A stretch of 64,000 nt of DNA from Chaetoderma sp. LZ-2023a (GCA_034401795.1 CM067374.1:134207319-134271318); one strand, 5' to 3'; counted from the stretch's first letter, positions 10,720 through 21,695 are shown. Notes: a model not told the origin generated them from the sequence alone. Numbers and translations: made by a program.

Positions 10720-11720
10720 GATTGTGTTGTTCTGTGTGGCCGTAGACGTGCTACCCTAGTTCATGAGAAGGGGGGGGGGGGGCATCGCCTAAATCAACTA
10801 AACCCCATGAACATTATACTATCTAGAGTGTAGCACTGAGACAGTGGCGGTGAGGGTGTTTGTTTTTGTAGCTTTCACACCAGATAAATAACGGGTAAGC
10901 TACAGATATAAAATTTATATAATTGAAAACTAATTTTACTTCAGGCATACACATGTATGCTCCAATTAGTGTAGATTATCACCTACCATGGTTACCAAGC
11001 TAAGTTTACGTCATCATAGATTGCTATATTATAACATAATTTAATGATCCTGATACTCCTACTAACGGCGGAATATCCGAAGAAAAAGACAACGACATGA
11101 GGAAATAACAGAAATCTAAGCTCAGTACATCAGTAGAACTTTTAAAGTATCCACTTGTGGTTCACCTACACAAGATAGATGGGATCTACACTAGAATTAA
11201 CACGTACGAAGAAAATTCCAAATCCGGTATCACGGCAAAAAAATTTAGTAACTGCTGCACAAATGAACGTTCATAAATCATAGATTTACACCTAACATGA
11301 CACTAAATAAGTGGGCCAGTTTTAAAAATATGATATAGGGTAGCATAAAGGAAGAGTTAGCGATTTAAATTCTGAGCGGACGAGCATAAGGGCAATGTGC
11401 GCGCTCAGTAAATCAGTAATAAACGCAGCGCAAAAGAGTGGGTTTATAACAAATAAAATTCTATATTTCCCACTGTCCGAATTAGCTAGATTGGTTTTTG
11501 GTAATGTGCCATTGCTTCTTCGCCATAAATCTACAGACAGAAACTATGTTGCAAATTTGCCCAGGTGCACCTATGTTTTTTCTCGGATTGACTGGACTAA
11601 TTTAGCGTCCTCGACCTAGCAAAAATTGTATATGGCCATCTGTTTTAAGACAAATACGTTACTGGGGCGGTACTGGGCCAATACAATGCGCAGTGTCGGC
11701 CAAGTAACATGCGTTATCAG
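10720..11720 (-). repeat. Right inverted arm
   Basis: This arm is the reverse complement of 7204-8280 with scattered indels, including a G13 run at 10770-10782. It ends in GCGTTATCAG at 11711-11720. The short frame at 11395-11619 lies in the arm and has no family match. Confidence 0.7.
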
Positions 11721-11779
11721 CGGAAGTAGCGTATATAGCAAGAAAAAGAAGAGGAAGAGGAAGTATCTTCTTCTTCTTC

Positions 11780-12060
11780 TTTTCGATCGCTGGTATCACA
11801 CTTTGAGAGCCGTTCTCAAGATGAAATCTGTGGTTTTCTGCAGTTCTTCCACAGGCCCATACAGCTTTTCAAGAAAAGAGGTTGACAAAGGCCAGATCTC
11901 TTCTCTCAGCTGCTGATACGTACTGCAACATTGAAGTATGTGCTCTGGGTCTGTTCTGCTTCTCCACAAGGACAACCGGGCGATGTCGTAAGGTGGAACC
12001 GCCTGTACATGTGTTGAGAGGAAGTATGAAACTAATGGAGGGATCTCATCTGTCTTTCAA
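11780..12060 (-). pseudogene. LINE ORF2 C-terminal fragment
   Basis: Read on the minus strand, about 11910-12020 gives YRRFHLTTSPGCPCGEAEQT, a Cys-rich motif of the kind found after the RT domain in many LINE ORF2 proteins (CxCG...QT, usually followed by a His/Cys pair). The frame stops soon after at about 11914. It is a fragment only, cut off by the retroelement to its right and close to the foldback element to its left. The clade is not assignable. Confidence 0.6.
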
Positions 12061-12109
12061 GTATCTGAGGTCATACTCAATTACTCAATTACCTAACATG
12101 TGTAGCCGC

Positions 12110-12240
12110 CGGGAGCGCACCTGGCTCCGCTGCCGCCACTGCTGCTGCTGCTGCTGCTGGTCAGTCAGCCTCGGGGCTGGGAAGCGGCCACCACAAAAAC
12201 CGACCTCCATGGCCGGTGGAATGATCACATTCCAGTGTGT
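12110..12240 (-). pseudogene. Second Gypsy gag N-terminus, truncated
   Basis: On the minus strand this matches the start of the gag at 22380-22525. Both have CACTGGAA-GTGAT, a GGCC(G/A) block, then RLTD followed by a run of Gln from CAG codons (RLTDQQQQQQQ here, LRLTDQQQQQ in the main gag). It lies directly beyond the left LTR, where flanking host DNA would be expected. It breaks off at about 12110, next to the LINE fragment. Confidence 0.65.
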
Positions 12241-12247
12241 CTAGCCG

Positions 12248-14628
12248 TGTTTTTATCCTAATGTGTAGTTATTTTATTGTTGGTGTGACGATATATACGT
12301 AAAAATTGGGTGGCTGATCATTATGGGATTCAGCATCATCATCTTGTGTAAGCTAAAGATCTATTTTAGTGGGTACCATTCTGAGTTATTGCGGACCTTG
12401 TGTGGGTCTAAACTACCGTTTAAGTTTTAAGTCCAACCATATATTTTAGGCCGCAAATGGCATAGTACCAATTGTCTTTAACGAATACATCTCCCGGCCA
12501 GGATGCTCGGTACTGTTGTCAATACCCCACGGAGCATCCCTCCTCAGACCGACAGTGTGCAACATCTTGTCTGGTGGTAGCTTCAGAGCCGCAGAGCGAC
12601 ATCACAACCACAAATAACAACACATGGGCAAATCAAATTGACGGAAACGTGTTTAGAAAGCGGTTCTTAGCTTACTTATGGTGGGGAGAGAGAAACGTAT
12701 TTCCATCTATGGTGGCTTTCCCATAGGGTATGGTGAGCTCTAAGGCTTCACCCAGTCACCGTTAGGAGTTAGATCGTGATCCGTGTCTATATCCATGACC
12801 TGATGTTTCAAGTACAGACCGTATGAGTTCCGTACCCTGGTGTTACCATTTAGCTCCTTTAGGTTTGGAGAAATTTGCCCAAAGAACACTGCTGGGACGG
12901 CAATAATATTGCATTATTTATATTTTCACAGCAGTTCCTACTTTGGCAGAAAAGGCTTGCTTGATAGGTATTACAAGATACACGGGATATGTGTGTGATC
13001 AACAAATTGATTCCGACCGACAACACACCTGCTGTAGTTTCGTGAGACGGTCCTAACCATTCTGACGGTGGGAATTCAAACACTTATTTCGGCCAGATGG
13101 CCAGAGAAGCATAGTCAAAGGCAGTTACTCTTTATTTCAAATTAGGAGGCCTTAACATGAATGGCCAACTATGAAAATCAGCTGTACCATTTATGCAAAT
13201 GTCTTATTGACCGTGAAGAAGAGTTTTTAATAACAATTCTCCATTTTGTAGAGTAATCGCCCTTGGTTAGCTAAAAAACCTATCCTATCTGGCTATCATA
13301 GTTATAGATTTAGCGGCCACATGTCATGTTCTCCGGAGAGAGCATAAGCAGTGGTCTTAATGTAAAATTGGTGCCGTTGGGAGAAAACATAGTGATGCAT
13401 TTGTTGTTGATGTATAGTGTAACCTAGGTGTACTGCAGTCCAAATATTTTTCTAGTTTGTACTTCTAACTAATATTATGGGCAGAATGCCTAATTACAAT
13501 TATATATCTATTGAAGTATAAGGCCAACTTAGCCTACGATGCCGTTTAATTGCTGATACCGTTGACAATGTATAACATTATGTGCAATATCATACTAAAG
13601 CGGAGGTCGCATATGACCTTAAGGTACCACTTAAAGTGGTACGATTTTTTAAATTAATAACGGTATACCGTAACTATGATATGTTCCTATGTGGTACACC
13701 TATTAGTCATCAGTGCAATTTAAACGTCACATGTTGTCTTTACACCATCTTCTGTTGGTGTGAGTTGATGCACAGTATACCTGCCGCCTGGAGAATTACT
13801 GCAGGATGCTGGCCAGTATGTTTCATACTCAAGAACAGTGAAGAATAATGCCATTACTGGTGGTTAACATATTGCCCTACATAGCGCATAATGAAAAGTT
13901 CACTGTAGTACCATTATGCTGTTTGTGCTTTACGAGTGACAGATGTCTCCATTGCAGAGAGACAGTACATACATATTAGCAGATTATTTTCTCGGCACAA
14001 AACAATCCACACCGCTTATATGTCGCGGCACGTAAAGCAATGTTCTTGTCTGGGTTACGGTCAAAACATGAATTTAGTGATGCTGTATGCGTTCATTGAT
14101 TATTACCACCGTTTCTTCGTGGTACGGCACGTCTGGCGAGACATTTAAGAACACCACTGTTCTTACATGCTGATTTGATTGGTAATAGTCGAAAAGTCTT
14201 ACACCGCAATGAAGGCATCACTGGTGACGGTGGTGAGAATAAAGAGCCTTCTTTTAATTTATAATGTTGCCCCTGTTGATCTACCAGGAGCATCCAAAAT
14301 CTTAGTGCGGTGTGGTGTGGAGCGCGGTTGTGCCAAGAAGGAACCTGACTGTAATAGGCTGGGTTGGTGTAGTTTACAGAATGCAATCTCTACGCAGTAG
14401 GCGGATAAGGAGCGAATTCCCAATCCACCTGATGCCACCTCCCTTCTCATTGAGTCTGACTGTGAGAGCACCTTTTATACTCGGTGAGACGCTACGCCAG
14501 TGGGCTCAGCCAATCAGAGCATGCGTTGTGTATGCGGTGAGGTAGCTAGGACAATCATGCCTGGCTCTCACCCGATCAAGTATGCGCGCTGGCGATGTCT
14601 ATGCTTTAGCTGGAGCTCTCAATAGTCC
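12248..14628 (-). repeat. Left LTR-like repeat (LTR A)
   Basis: About 2.38 kb, homologous end to end with 23331-26153. On the plus strand both begin TGTTTTTATCCTAATGT and end CTGGAGCTCTCAATAGTC. Shared landmarks include GGTGGCTGATC, ACGAATAC, ATTTCGGCCAGATGGCCAGA and ATGAATGGCCAACTATGAAA. The first ~1.6 kb is about 88 percent identical to copy B, while 13849-14460 is about 99 percent identical to 25376-25988. Short frames inside it have no protein family features. Confidence 0.75.
14474..14514 (-). promoter_or_regulatory. LTR A promoter: inverted CCAAT and TATA box
   Basis: On the minus strand ATTGG (plus-strand CCAAT at 14510-14514) precedes TATAAA (plus-strand TTTATA at 14474-14479) by about 30 bp. 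The same pair is conserved in the other LTR. Transcription would run leftward, the same way as gag and pol. Confidence 0.6.
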
Positions 14629-14731
14629 GTCTTAATGTTTCTTTGCCAGTTCTGAATCATTTCTGTTCAGAGTTTTGAATTCTCTATTCAATTCTGGTAA
14701 TGATACATAGCAAACCCATGGAGAACGGTCC

Positions 14732-14756
14732 CATATTACGGAATCGCCGTAATATG
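14732..14756. repeat. Perfect hairpin, 10-bp arms
   Basis: CATATTACGG and CCGTAATATG flank the 5-nt loop AATCG. It lies about 100 bp inside the left LTR boundary. Confidence 0.6.
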
Positions 14757-15943
14757 AACAACTATATACATAAGTTGCCAGTCTCCATAGTCTAGCGTGT
14801 CAATGTTTGTTTACCTATCATGGCCACGCATGGGCATAGGGCCAACTCACAGACTCTGTCATCCTATTCTCTTTTCAAATGGCTTATATATGGGTGGGCC
14901 TTATGTGGCTAGTGGAGGGGTGAGCGTACAGTATCCCCTACCGGGCCGTTTCGTACCCAGCTGAACGTAGCCTGTACGTACCCGACAGGGCGGCCCATGC
15001 TACACCATCTGCTCCCAGTTTGGCACCAGTGCCGAACGGTGCCGCATCACGGATCGCCGATCACAGGGCATATGCTGGGTGAGAATTATAGCCTTCTCGG
15101 GAGGCGCTGAGCCAAGAGGAGAAAGAGTGACGCGTGAGGCGCCTATTCATGAGAGGTAGTCCCATAGACGTGTAAAAGTGTTAAGGGGAGAGGCATACTT
15201 TTTATTTTGATTTTTGGCCTGGTGTTTATTTCTCCAGGCCGTTTTCTTTTTTTGATTTTTGTTTTTGTTTTTGATGCAGTGTGTGCACAACTTTTATTTT
15301 CAAAGATGTATTTAAGCTCACAATAATGCGCGGGGACGTCCTCTTGATGACGGGTATTTCCCCCGTCAGAGAACGGCCGGGCTCCAACGCATTCTTTTTT
15401 TGGTTTATTCAACATAATATGTCAATATATTTTTTATAAAACATGCACAGTAAATTTAAGTATACATATGATTGTAGTGCGGCCCTTTATTGACGATCTG
15501 CATGAGCCGCTCTCGCCAACCATTTAGTCCGTCCTGCGGTGCAGGAAGAAATATTTAAATGTAATAGTAAAATATTATGGTAATAATAGTTATAATGTGT
15601 CAAGCAGCTCCAGCTTTCTGCTGGAACGGCATGACTAAAGTACCTTTACCTATGGTGTGCCATATCAGTACACCGCATATGGCGTATTTGATTACTTATG
15701 CACCATGAAGTAATACATTTGAGGCATAGCTATACGGTATATACTTATGCAGAAGGACTGTAGTCATCCTAGGGACCGGGTTTCGATTTTATAAAAATAA
15801 AAATAAGAATAAAAATATCTTGATAAAACAATAATAACATAATAAGGTTTCTCCGTCGTCGTGATTCTTAACGGTACAATTCTTACTTAATACACTTCAG
15901 CCGTATGCATATATGTTTACCGCAAAAGTCCAAAATTATTCCA

Positions 15944-16558
15944 CTAAGTTTGGGACGCATGGTCGATCAGTACAGTTTGTTTTTGGTGAACACAAGTTAC
16001 CGAAATGTCATGGCTTGGTGGAACGTCGCTATCAGTTGCTGGTGCTGGGCGAGCTGCTGGTGGCGGTACGGGTGGTGTGGTGATTGCCGAAATGGTGAAG
16101 ATCGGTGCAACGGTGCTGCTGACCCCTGCTGTATGGTCTGGATTGGGTGCGATGACCGGTGTACCCTTTCTTCGTTTTGCTGCCGCTACCAATTGTCCAG
16201 CCGGTACCCGCGGAATTTTGAAAATCTCCATAGTGTGTTCTGTGATTCGCTTCCTTCTTGCATACGGACTACTTGGCTTGGTAGATTTGCATAACATCGG
16301 GTTATTGACTGTGACGGTGAATGTAATGCCGGTGTACGGTGCCGTGGTTGTTACTAATCTCTATAGTTGTACTGTAGCCGAGACGGTGTCACTAGGCTTC
16401 TCAGGGACGGTAGTAGAAGCTGCTATTGAGTGGTACACAGTTAACTTACTTTGCGTTTCTAACACCTTTTTAGATGGTGCAGAAGATTTCAATGGTCTGA
16501 CAATTTTTCGCATCGTATGTTTCACTCGCGCCATGTATCGTTTTTCTGTGGATAGCAT
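15944..16558 (-). pseudogene. Degenerate ~205-codon frame downstream of pol, unknown
   Basis: Two frames (16558-16361 and 16297-15944) are in phase, separated by a single TAG at 16361-16363 and about 20 open codons. The first part is Lys/Arg/Ser/Thr-rich. The second is rich in Ala and Pro (PPVPPPAARPAPATDS). I recognise no domain. Its place after integrase on the same strand suggests an accessory or tail product of the retroelement. The overlapping plus-strand frame of 214 codons is probably its shadow. Confidence 0.35.
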
Positions 16559-17609
16559 TCTTAACGGTGTTCTTGTCCGTCATCTGGGAGCAAGAACGGT
16601 CCACTTTTTGTGTTCTTCACCGGGCTTCAATACAACAATGTCTACGTGATGCTTGGATGATGAAGCGTGTGCTATACCGTAATGTGCTGTGGTGTAAAGG
16701 TAGTTACACTGGTGGCAGAAGGCTCTTTGATGTAGATGGTCCCATTTAAAATGAAGCTGAAGGTCGGCGTTCCTAGAAAATTCTATCTGGCAAGGAATGG
16801 TACCGCTTGGTGTCCATGTGCACCGGAACCGTTTGGTGGCTGACTGCAGAGGAGGAGTTTGCTACTTGTCGGAGCTTTCCGACAACCATAGATTGTCTTT
16901 GAGGGACATCAGGCCATTTTTACAGCAACACCGCACATCTCTCTCCTAACAGGATTTTGGCACCATATTTTACTTTTAAAACATTTCTAACTGAATAATA
17001 ACAAGCTGGCAATATATAAAGCGGAATTTAGTTTTCAACACTAAAAAGGCCTATTGCCTGTGACCGTCCCCTGTGTTGATTTAATAGGGAAGATGAAGTT
17101 GCACGATTTCCTCCTTTTATAGCTTTTGATGACATCACAGGATGACAACACCTGCTTTTTTTCAAGAGGTGATTTGGCCATTCCACCTGTGAAATTCCGT
17201 GTTCTTTCCTAGCATTACTGAACAGTTATTTTTGTTCAGGCAGGAGATACGGTGTATATTAGAAGCCAAGGGGAGCACCTACGCCATCCTATTATTACGG
17301 GATCACCGGTTTTCAGGCAAAACTAACGGTGAACTACATTATTCATGCTCATGCCTACTCTTTAATTAGAGTGAGACGGTTTTCTGTTTGGATGCTTATA
17401 AACTTGCTTAATTCTGTCTTAGGCTGGGCGGCCTATGGGGGTGGGTGAGAGCGTGGTTATGTTAGCAGCCCATTGGCTTTGGCTTATCACCTCTCAACCT
17501 CTTTTCTGCTGGTGTGGTAGAGCAGCGGGTGGGGGGATGGTCACGTCATCGTCCCATGCGTTATTTCGTTGTTCTGGCTGCCCCTGGCATAGTAGTGGGA
17601 GAGGCTAAC

Positions 17610-18664
17610 TAGCACCATGGTGCTTTTGGCTAATGGTGGGAGCACCTATCTCCGTGGAGATGTTTGTCTGGGTACCAGTGTCGTGTGTTTTGCTCAGTCC
17701 GAGCTCTGGCACCGGGCTATTACCGACACAATGTTTTAAGCGATCGAAGTGGATGACTGAGGTCAGGCAATCTGAGGCACGGATTTGGTAGGTTATGTCT
17801 GACTTCGTACCTTTCCACTGGTAACTCAGTTTACTCGGTACATTTTGTGAACGTCATGTATCGCGAACCCATACCATTTTTCCTACTTCATATGGATTTA
17901 CATGTACACGATGGTCATGCCAGGTTTTCTGACGCTGGTGTATGGTGGAAAGTGTTTCTCTTACTAGTTCATGCGCTTGTTCTATCCATTGCTGAATGAG
18001 TTCTACGTATAGAGAGGGTGAGTTATTTCCCCAGGTATTTTAGGCATGGCTAGATACAGGGTCAAAGCCAACTCACGGCCTAGCATTAACTTAGCAGGGG
18101 TATAACCCATGCCATCAACACATATGGGAGCCGTAGATCCCAATCTCGACAATCAAGGTGTGTTTCATTAGTCAACATTACCGCTAGAGTTCTATTGAAT
18201 CTGTCCACTATGCCATCGCCACATGGATGGTACGGTGTGGTGAGGGTTTTTACTATGTGAAACAATTTGCAGAGCTCAGATATCAACCGGCTCTCAAAAT
18301 TACTACCTTGGTCAGAATGTAGTTCATGCGGCATACGAAACCGGCAGAATACATTGCTTGCCAGTACCTCTGCTACGGAGGATGTCTCTTGGTATGGCAA
18401 TGCAAAAGCTTCTGCCAACTTCGTAAAATAATCCTGTAATAGAAGGATGTATTTATTTCCTTCATCCATTGTATTCAGGGGGCCAAGCGCATCTATTGCT
18501 ACTCGTTCTCATGGTGCACCAACAATCTTAGTTTGCAATGGCGAAAAGTGATGCTGGCCAACAGTACGGCTCTGGCAGGGCACATATTTTGCCACCCATG
18601 CCTTCACACTGTCGCGCATGCCCATCCAATGAAATCTGTGCTTATTCCATTCCAACATCCTTTC
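17610..18664 (-). pseudogene. Gypsy integrase
   Basis: It runs on from the RNase H frame. The N-terminal zinc-binding region is eroded (YVPCQSRT keeps one Cys). An in-frame TGA occurs at 18509-18511, where most relatives would have Trp before ERVAIDALG. The catalytic core has Asp in IDALG and Asp in SDQGSNF, but the position 36 residues later is Asp (IVDRFNRTL), where the D,D35E triad requires Glu. After a frameshift near 18100 come GYTPAKLMLGRE and VGKMVWV. After another shift come KLSYQWKG, ITYQIR and VIHFDRLK, the usual C-terminal end of Gypsy integrases, finishing at about 17610. Confidence 0.85.
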
Positions 18665-19851
18665 TACTGCCAGTAACCAGCGTTGTCATGTAACTGTTCT
18701 CGTGTCATGACTCTGAATCGCTCTGGCATTACTATTCTATCATTGAGGTATACGATACCATTATGCATTTGGCATTCTTCATACCTCTGGTAGCAATATT
18801 TGGCTGTAGTGGATAAGGGACTAACAGATTCCTTAGGAGGACGTACCCCCTCCTGGACCCAGGCATACATATCCGTTGTCTGAGCATCCGTAGTTTGCTC
18901 TGTAGCCAACTTCACCACATCCCAGTCCGACAATCGCAGCTCAGGGAATGTGGGGAACAGTGATGTGTCTTGTGTTATTGTATTTCCCTCTTCTGGTTCA
19001 TCCTCGAGTCCCATCCTGCTTAAGGCATCGGCATTGTCATGCAATTTACCGGGTCTATGAACCACATTGAAGTTATAGGCCTGCATGGATTCCAGCCATC
19101 CCACTACTTGGCCCTCAGGATTCTTCGGATTCCTGATCCACCATAGCGAGGCATGATCTGTACGCAATGTAAAAGGGTGTCCGTACAGAAAATGTTTATG
19201 ATATTTGACGAAATGTACCGCGGCCAATACCTCCCTCTTGGTGGTGGCATACCGTTTTTCAGTTTTATTCAATGTACGAGAACCATACCCTAGCACTTGT
19301 TCTGTTCCATCCTCTGTAATCTGAGATAGAATGGCGCCGATAGCATAAGCAGACGCATCAGTATCTAGGAGGAACTCAAGGTTAAGGTTTGGGTGAGCTA
19401 GTATGGGGACTGACGTCAAATTTTCCTTTAATGACGTAAAGGAGACCTCACACTCCGTTGTCCATTCAAATGTCCTATCTTTTTCAGTGATTTGGAATAA
19501 TGATACCACTATCTCACTGAAGTGGTGAATGTACCATCTATAATACTGGCAGAGCCCGAGGAAACTCTGAGTGTTAGTCACTGATGTATGAGTCTTCCAT
19601 TCGGCTACTGCTTGGGTATTACTGGGCTGAGTGGCCACTCCACCAGCAGATACCACATCGCCCAGAAACACAACACTCTTTCTAAAGAGACACTTCTTTG
19701 GTTTGAGTTTCAAATTGGCAATTTGAAACTGTACCAGTGCCATGTCCATGTTGGCCAAGGTTTGCTCAAACGAGGGGCCAAATATGATAACGTTGTCTAT
19801 GTAACATAAACAGACTTCCCACTGTAATGTGGTAAGTACTTGTTCAATCAA
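18664..19851 (-). pseudogene. Gypsy RT C-half and RNase H
   Basis: A 395-codon open frame. The RT active-site box reads YIDNVIIF, where Y-x-D-D is expected, so the second catalytic Asp is Asn. LGLCQYYRWYI marks the RT connection. RNase H follows with Asp in DTDASAYAIGA, Glu in TTKREVLAA and Asp in LRTDHASLWW, all catalytic positions present, then VVHRPGKLHDNADALSR, a hallmark of Gypsy RNase H. The frame runs into the first residues of the integrase (QLHDNAG) before being lost. It is separated from the RT N-half by a stop at about 19885. Confidence 0.9.
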
Positions 19852-19884
19852 CCATTCAAAGGTACCCGGTGCGTTGCATAAGTT

Positions 19885-20514
19885 TTAGGGCATCTTACGA
19901 AACTGAAACAGGCTGTCCCTGCAAACGAATGCAGTCTTTTCACGTTCCCGTTCATCCATGACTACTTGCCACTGGCCGCTTGCAAGATCAAGTGTACAGA
20001 ACCATCTGGCTCCGTTCAATGAGTCTAATGCCTGATCAATTCTGGGGAGAGGATAGGCATCCATAATGGTTAAATCATTTAAGCGGTGGTAGTCAATACA
20101 AAACCGTAGTAACACCCCTTTCTTGCCTGCTAAAAATATGGGACTGGCCCACGGAGATGCAGAAGGCTCTATACTTCCTGTTCTCAACATGGCACTGACT
20201 TGTTGGTGTGCTTCTGCTTCTTTATGAATAGGAAGACGGCGTACCGCCTGTCTCACCAGTCTGTTATTACCGATATCAATGGGGTGGCGGACTAGGTGAG
20301 TTTCTCCTAGGTCAATATCACTCGCCAAAAAACTGTTTCTGTATTTGTACTGTAGATGGCCCACATCAGTTTTCTGAGCGTTGATTAATTCAACTGTGGC
20401 ACATAAATACAGGTCATGCAGATGTGCAGGTGTGTCCGTGTGAGCCATTGTAGTGCTGGTGGGTGTAGTGTGAAGTGTTTCCACCGAATCTATGTCCCTA
20501 AACGGCCACAGCAT
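19885..20514 (-). pseudogene. Gypsy RT N-half
   Basis: It starts in the spacer after the protease (first Met at 20514, probably not the original start) and enters RT at about residue 90. Typical Gypsy signatures are RRLPIHKEAEAHQQV, ASPWASPIFLAGKK, FCIDYHRLND, YPLPRIDQALDSL and LDLASGQWQV, the last holding the first catalytic Asp. It ends FRKMP and a TAA at about 19885, just before LCNAPGTF, which continues in the next frame. One nonsense or frameshift change therefore splits RT at the F-x-x-M-P-F-G-L box. Confidence 0.9.
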
Positions 20515-20640
20515 ACCCCAGGGAATAGAGTAATTGGCTTAGCTGTGCCGTTAAACACACGGTAAGGTATCCTGTCCTTACCGGTGGTGGCGACTAGAAT
20601 TCGTGGACTAACACATTTTGAGGCCAACATATATTAAGAG

Positions 20641-21009
20641 TCAGGTTCCAACAGAGTATAACTGCTCATTAAATACCGTGATAGAGGCGCCTGTGTCTAT
20701 GTTAGCATTGGTCGACATGTCGCCAAATAGACAGTCACATTTGTATATTACTTTTTCTGGTACCAGTGAAAGTTTCTCTATATTAGCTTCCTGACTATCT
20801 CTGGGTGGTACGGTATAGTCTTGTATATATATGGTCTGTTTACCAATACTTTTGGCAAGCGGCGTTCGAGGCTGTGTGAAAAACTGAGCTACTCGTCCTC
20901 TCTGCTGCCTGATAGATTTTGATAGAGATGGTATCATTGGTGGGGGACGGTATTGTCTCCACAGGAGGTGGATGTACCGTTTAATTGGAAGTTGTAGGGT
21001 TGGTGGCAT
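20641..21009 (-). pseudogene. Gypsy aspartic protease region
   Basis: NANIDTGASITVFNEQLY near the end of this frame holds the D-T-G-A active-site triplet of retropepsins with the usual hydrophobic and polar flanks. The frame ends soon after (20641), and the C-terminal half of the protease is not readable in the same frame. It lies between the zinc-knuckle segment and RT, as expected for pol. Confidence 0.75.
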
Positions 21010-21223
21010 GGTGGTAAAGCGCCACTTGTGCAGCCCACCGGTGGCAATGCCTCATAATATGCTTAGTGAAAGCACAGAAGAAACAAGCCCTAATTTGTGG
21101 CTTACTCAAGCATCTATGTTTAGTCTTTTTTGTATCCATGGCCACGAGCGGTGTGATTTCACAGACTGTGTCGCTGGGAGGCGAGTCTGTTTGTGATGAT
21201 GGAAGTGATTGGTTGTTACACAC
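20981..21223 (-). pseudogene. Gag/pol segment with second zinc knuckle
   Basis: CFFCAFTKHIMRHC fits the retroviral-type C-x2-C-x4-H-x4-C knuckle exactly (RNA binding by nucleocapsid). The frame overlaps the start of the protease frame by about 30 bp in a different phase, compatible with a frameshift during decay or a programmed one. Confidence 0.75.
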
Positions 21224-21600
21224 CTCTTGAGGACACCGTATGGGAAGTCGTAGTTGGTACCGTGGACACCACGTGTGTCCGTGGAACCGTTAAGTGGAGG
21301 CCTGTTTTTCTGATTTCATTATTCCTTCTAGGTTCAGCTAGAGGGGGTAATGCCAGGTTATGTTGAGAAGGTTTCGGTGAACTGTCATTATTAGTCAGGA
21401 TTTTTAACCGGGCACTGAACGGACTCATCTTTCAGTACCACTGTGAGTTTGCCTGGCTTCCGATTGGCAGTTTGTTTTTCTCTAGCAGTGGTGTACTGGG
21501 GGTTACCCTAACCCTAACCCTAACCCTAGCGCCGTTCCATCCATTGTCCCAATTGACCACATCCAAAACAAGTGTTCGCTGGTGTAGTGGTGGATGTAGG
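21216..21600 (-). pseudogene. Gag C-terminal region with degenerate first zinc knuckle
   Basis: At 21530-21580 the minus strand reads CFGCGQLGQWMERR. That is a C-x2-C-x4-H-x4-C knuckle in which His is Gln and the last Cys is Arg. A TAG follows, then the telomere-like tract, then an unstructured Ser/Thr/Pro-rich frame (21428-21216) leading to the intact knuckle at about 21080. The gag therefore probably had two knuckles. Confidence 0.65.
21506..21529. repeat. Interstitial telomere-like (CCCTAA)n tract
   Basis: Four consecutive CCCTAA hexamers ending CCCTAG within the gag zinc-knuckle region. The TTAGGG strand is the coding strand of the retroelement. Confidence 0.85.
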
Positions 21601-21695
21601 ATGATTTATAAAGGGCCTATTTGTGTTTTGGCCCACCGCAGTGGATAAGGTAGTCAGGAGATTGGTTAGAGAGGCAATCTGCTTAGTGATTTCCT

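Larger units (their letters stand above)
7204..11720. mobile_element. 4.5-kb element with ~1-kb inverted arms and internal satellite
   Basis: The left end CTGATAGTGCACGG (7204) and the inverted right end CTGATAACGCATGTTAC (from 11720) start the same way. Both continue into long arms: 7204-8280 pairs with 10720-11720 at roughly 75-80 percent identity by eye. Landmarks in both arms include TTATGGCGAAGAAGCAAT, GGGAAATATA, the ACTCTTTTGCGC block, TCAGAATTTAAATCGCT and CACGTCTACG-CCACACAGAA. The core is a tandem repeat (8335-10174) plus a 550-bp single-copy piece. No transposase is visible, so it would be non-autonomous. Foldback-type DNA transposon is my best label; the superfamily and target duplication are not resolved. 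Confidence 0.7.
14629..17609 (-). other. 3' segment of the Gypsy element between pol and LTR A
   Basis: About 3 kb after the integrase C-terminus. It holds one degenerate minus-strand frame (15944-16558), a perfect 10-bp hairpin (14732-14756) and T-rich stretches at 15180-15280. The rest shows no coding signature. In some related elements this is where an extra gene lies, but I see nothing that identifies one. Confidence 0.5.

Noticed and set aside
13936-14545. Several overlapping 70-97 codon frames, repeated almost exactly at 25461-26160
   Set aside because: Their conservation reflects the recent identity of the LTR patch, not coding. Frames overlap on both strands and have no family features.
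16005-16649. 214-codon plus-strand frame with membrane-like segments
   Set aside because: It is antisense to the retroelement and overlaps a minus-strand frame in phase with pol direction. Hydrophobicity is expected from the complement of an Ala/Thr/Pro-coding strand.
21506-21529. Chromosome end or telomere-proximal array
   Set aside because: Only four hexamers, inside a retroelement gene, with normal sequence on both sides.
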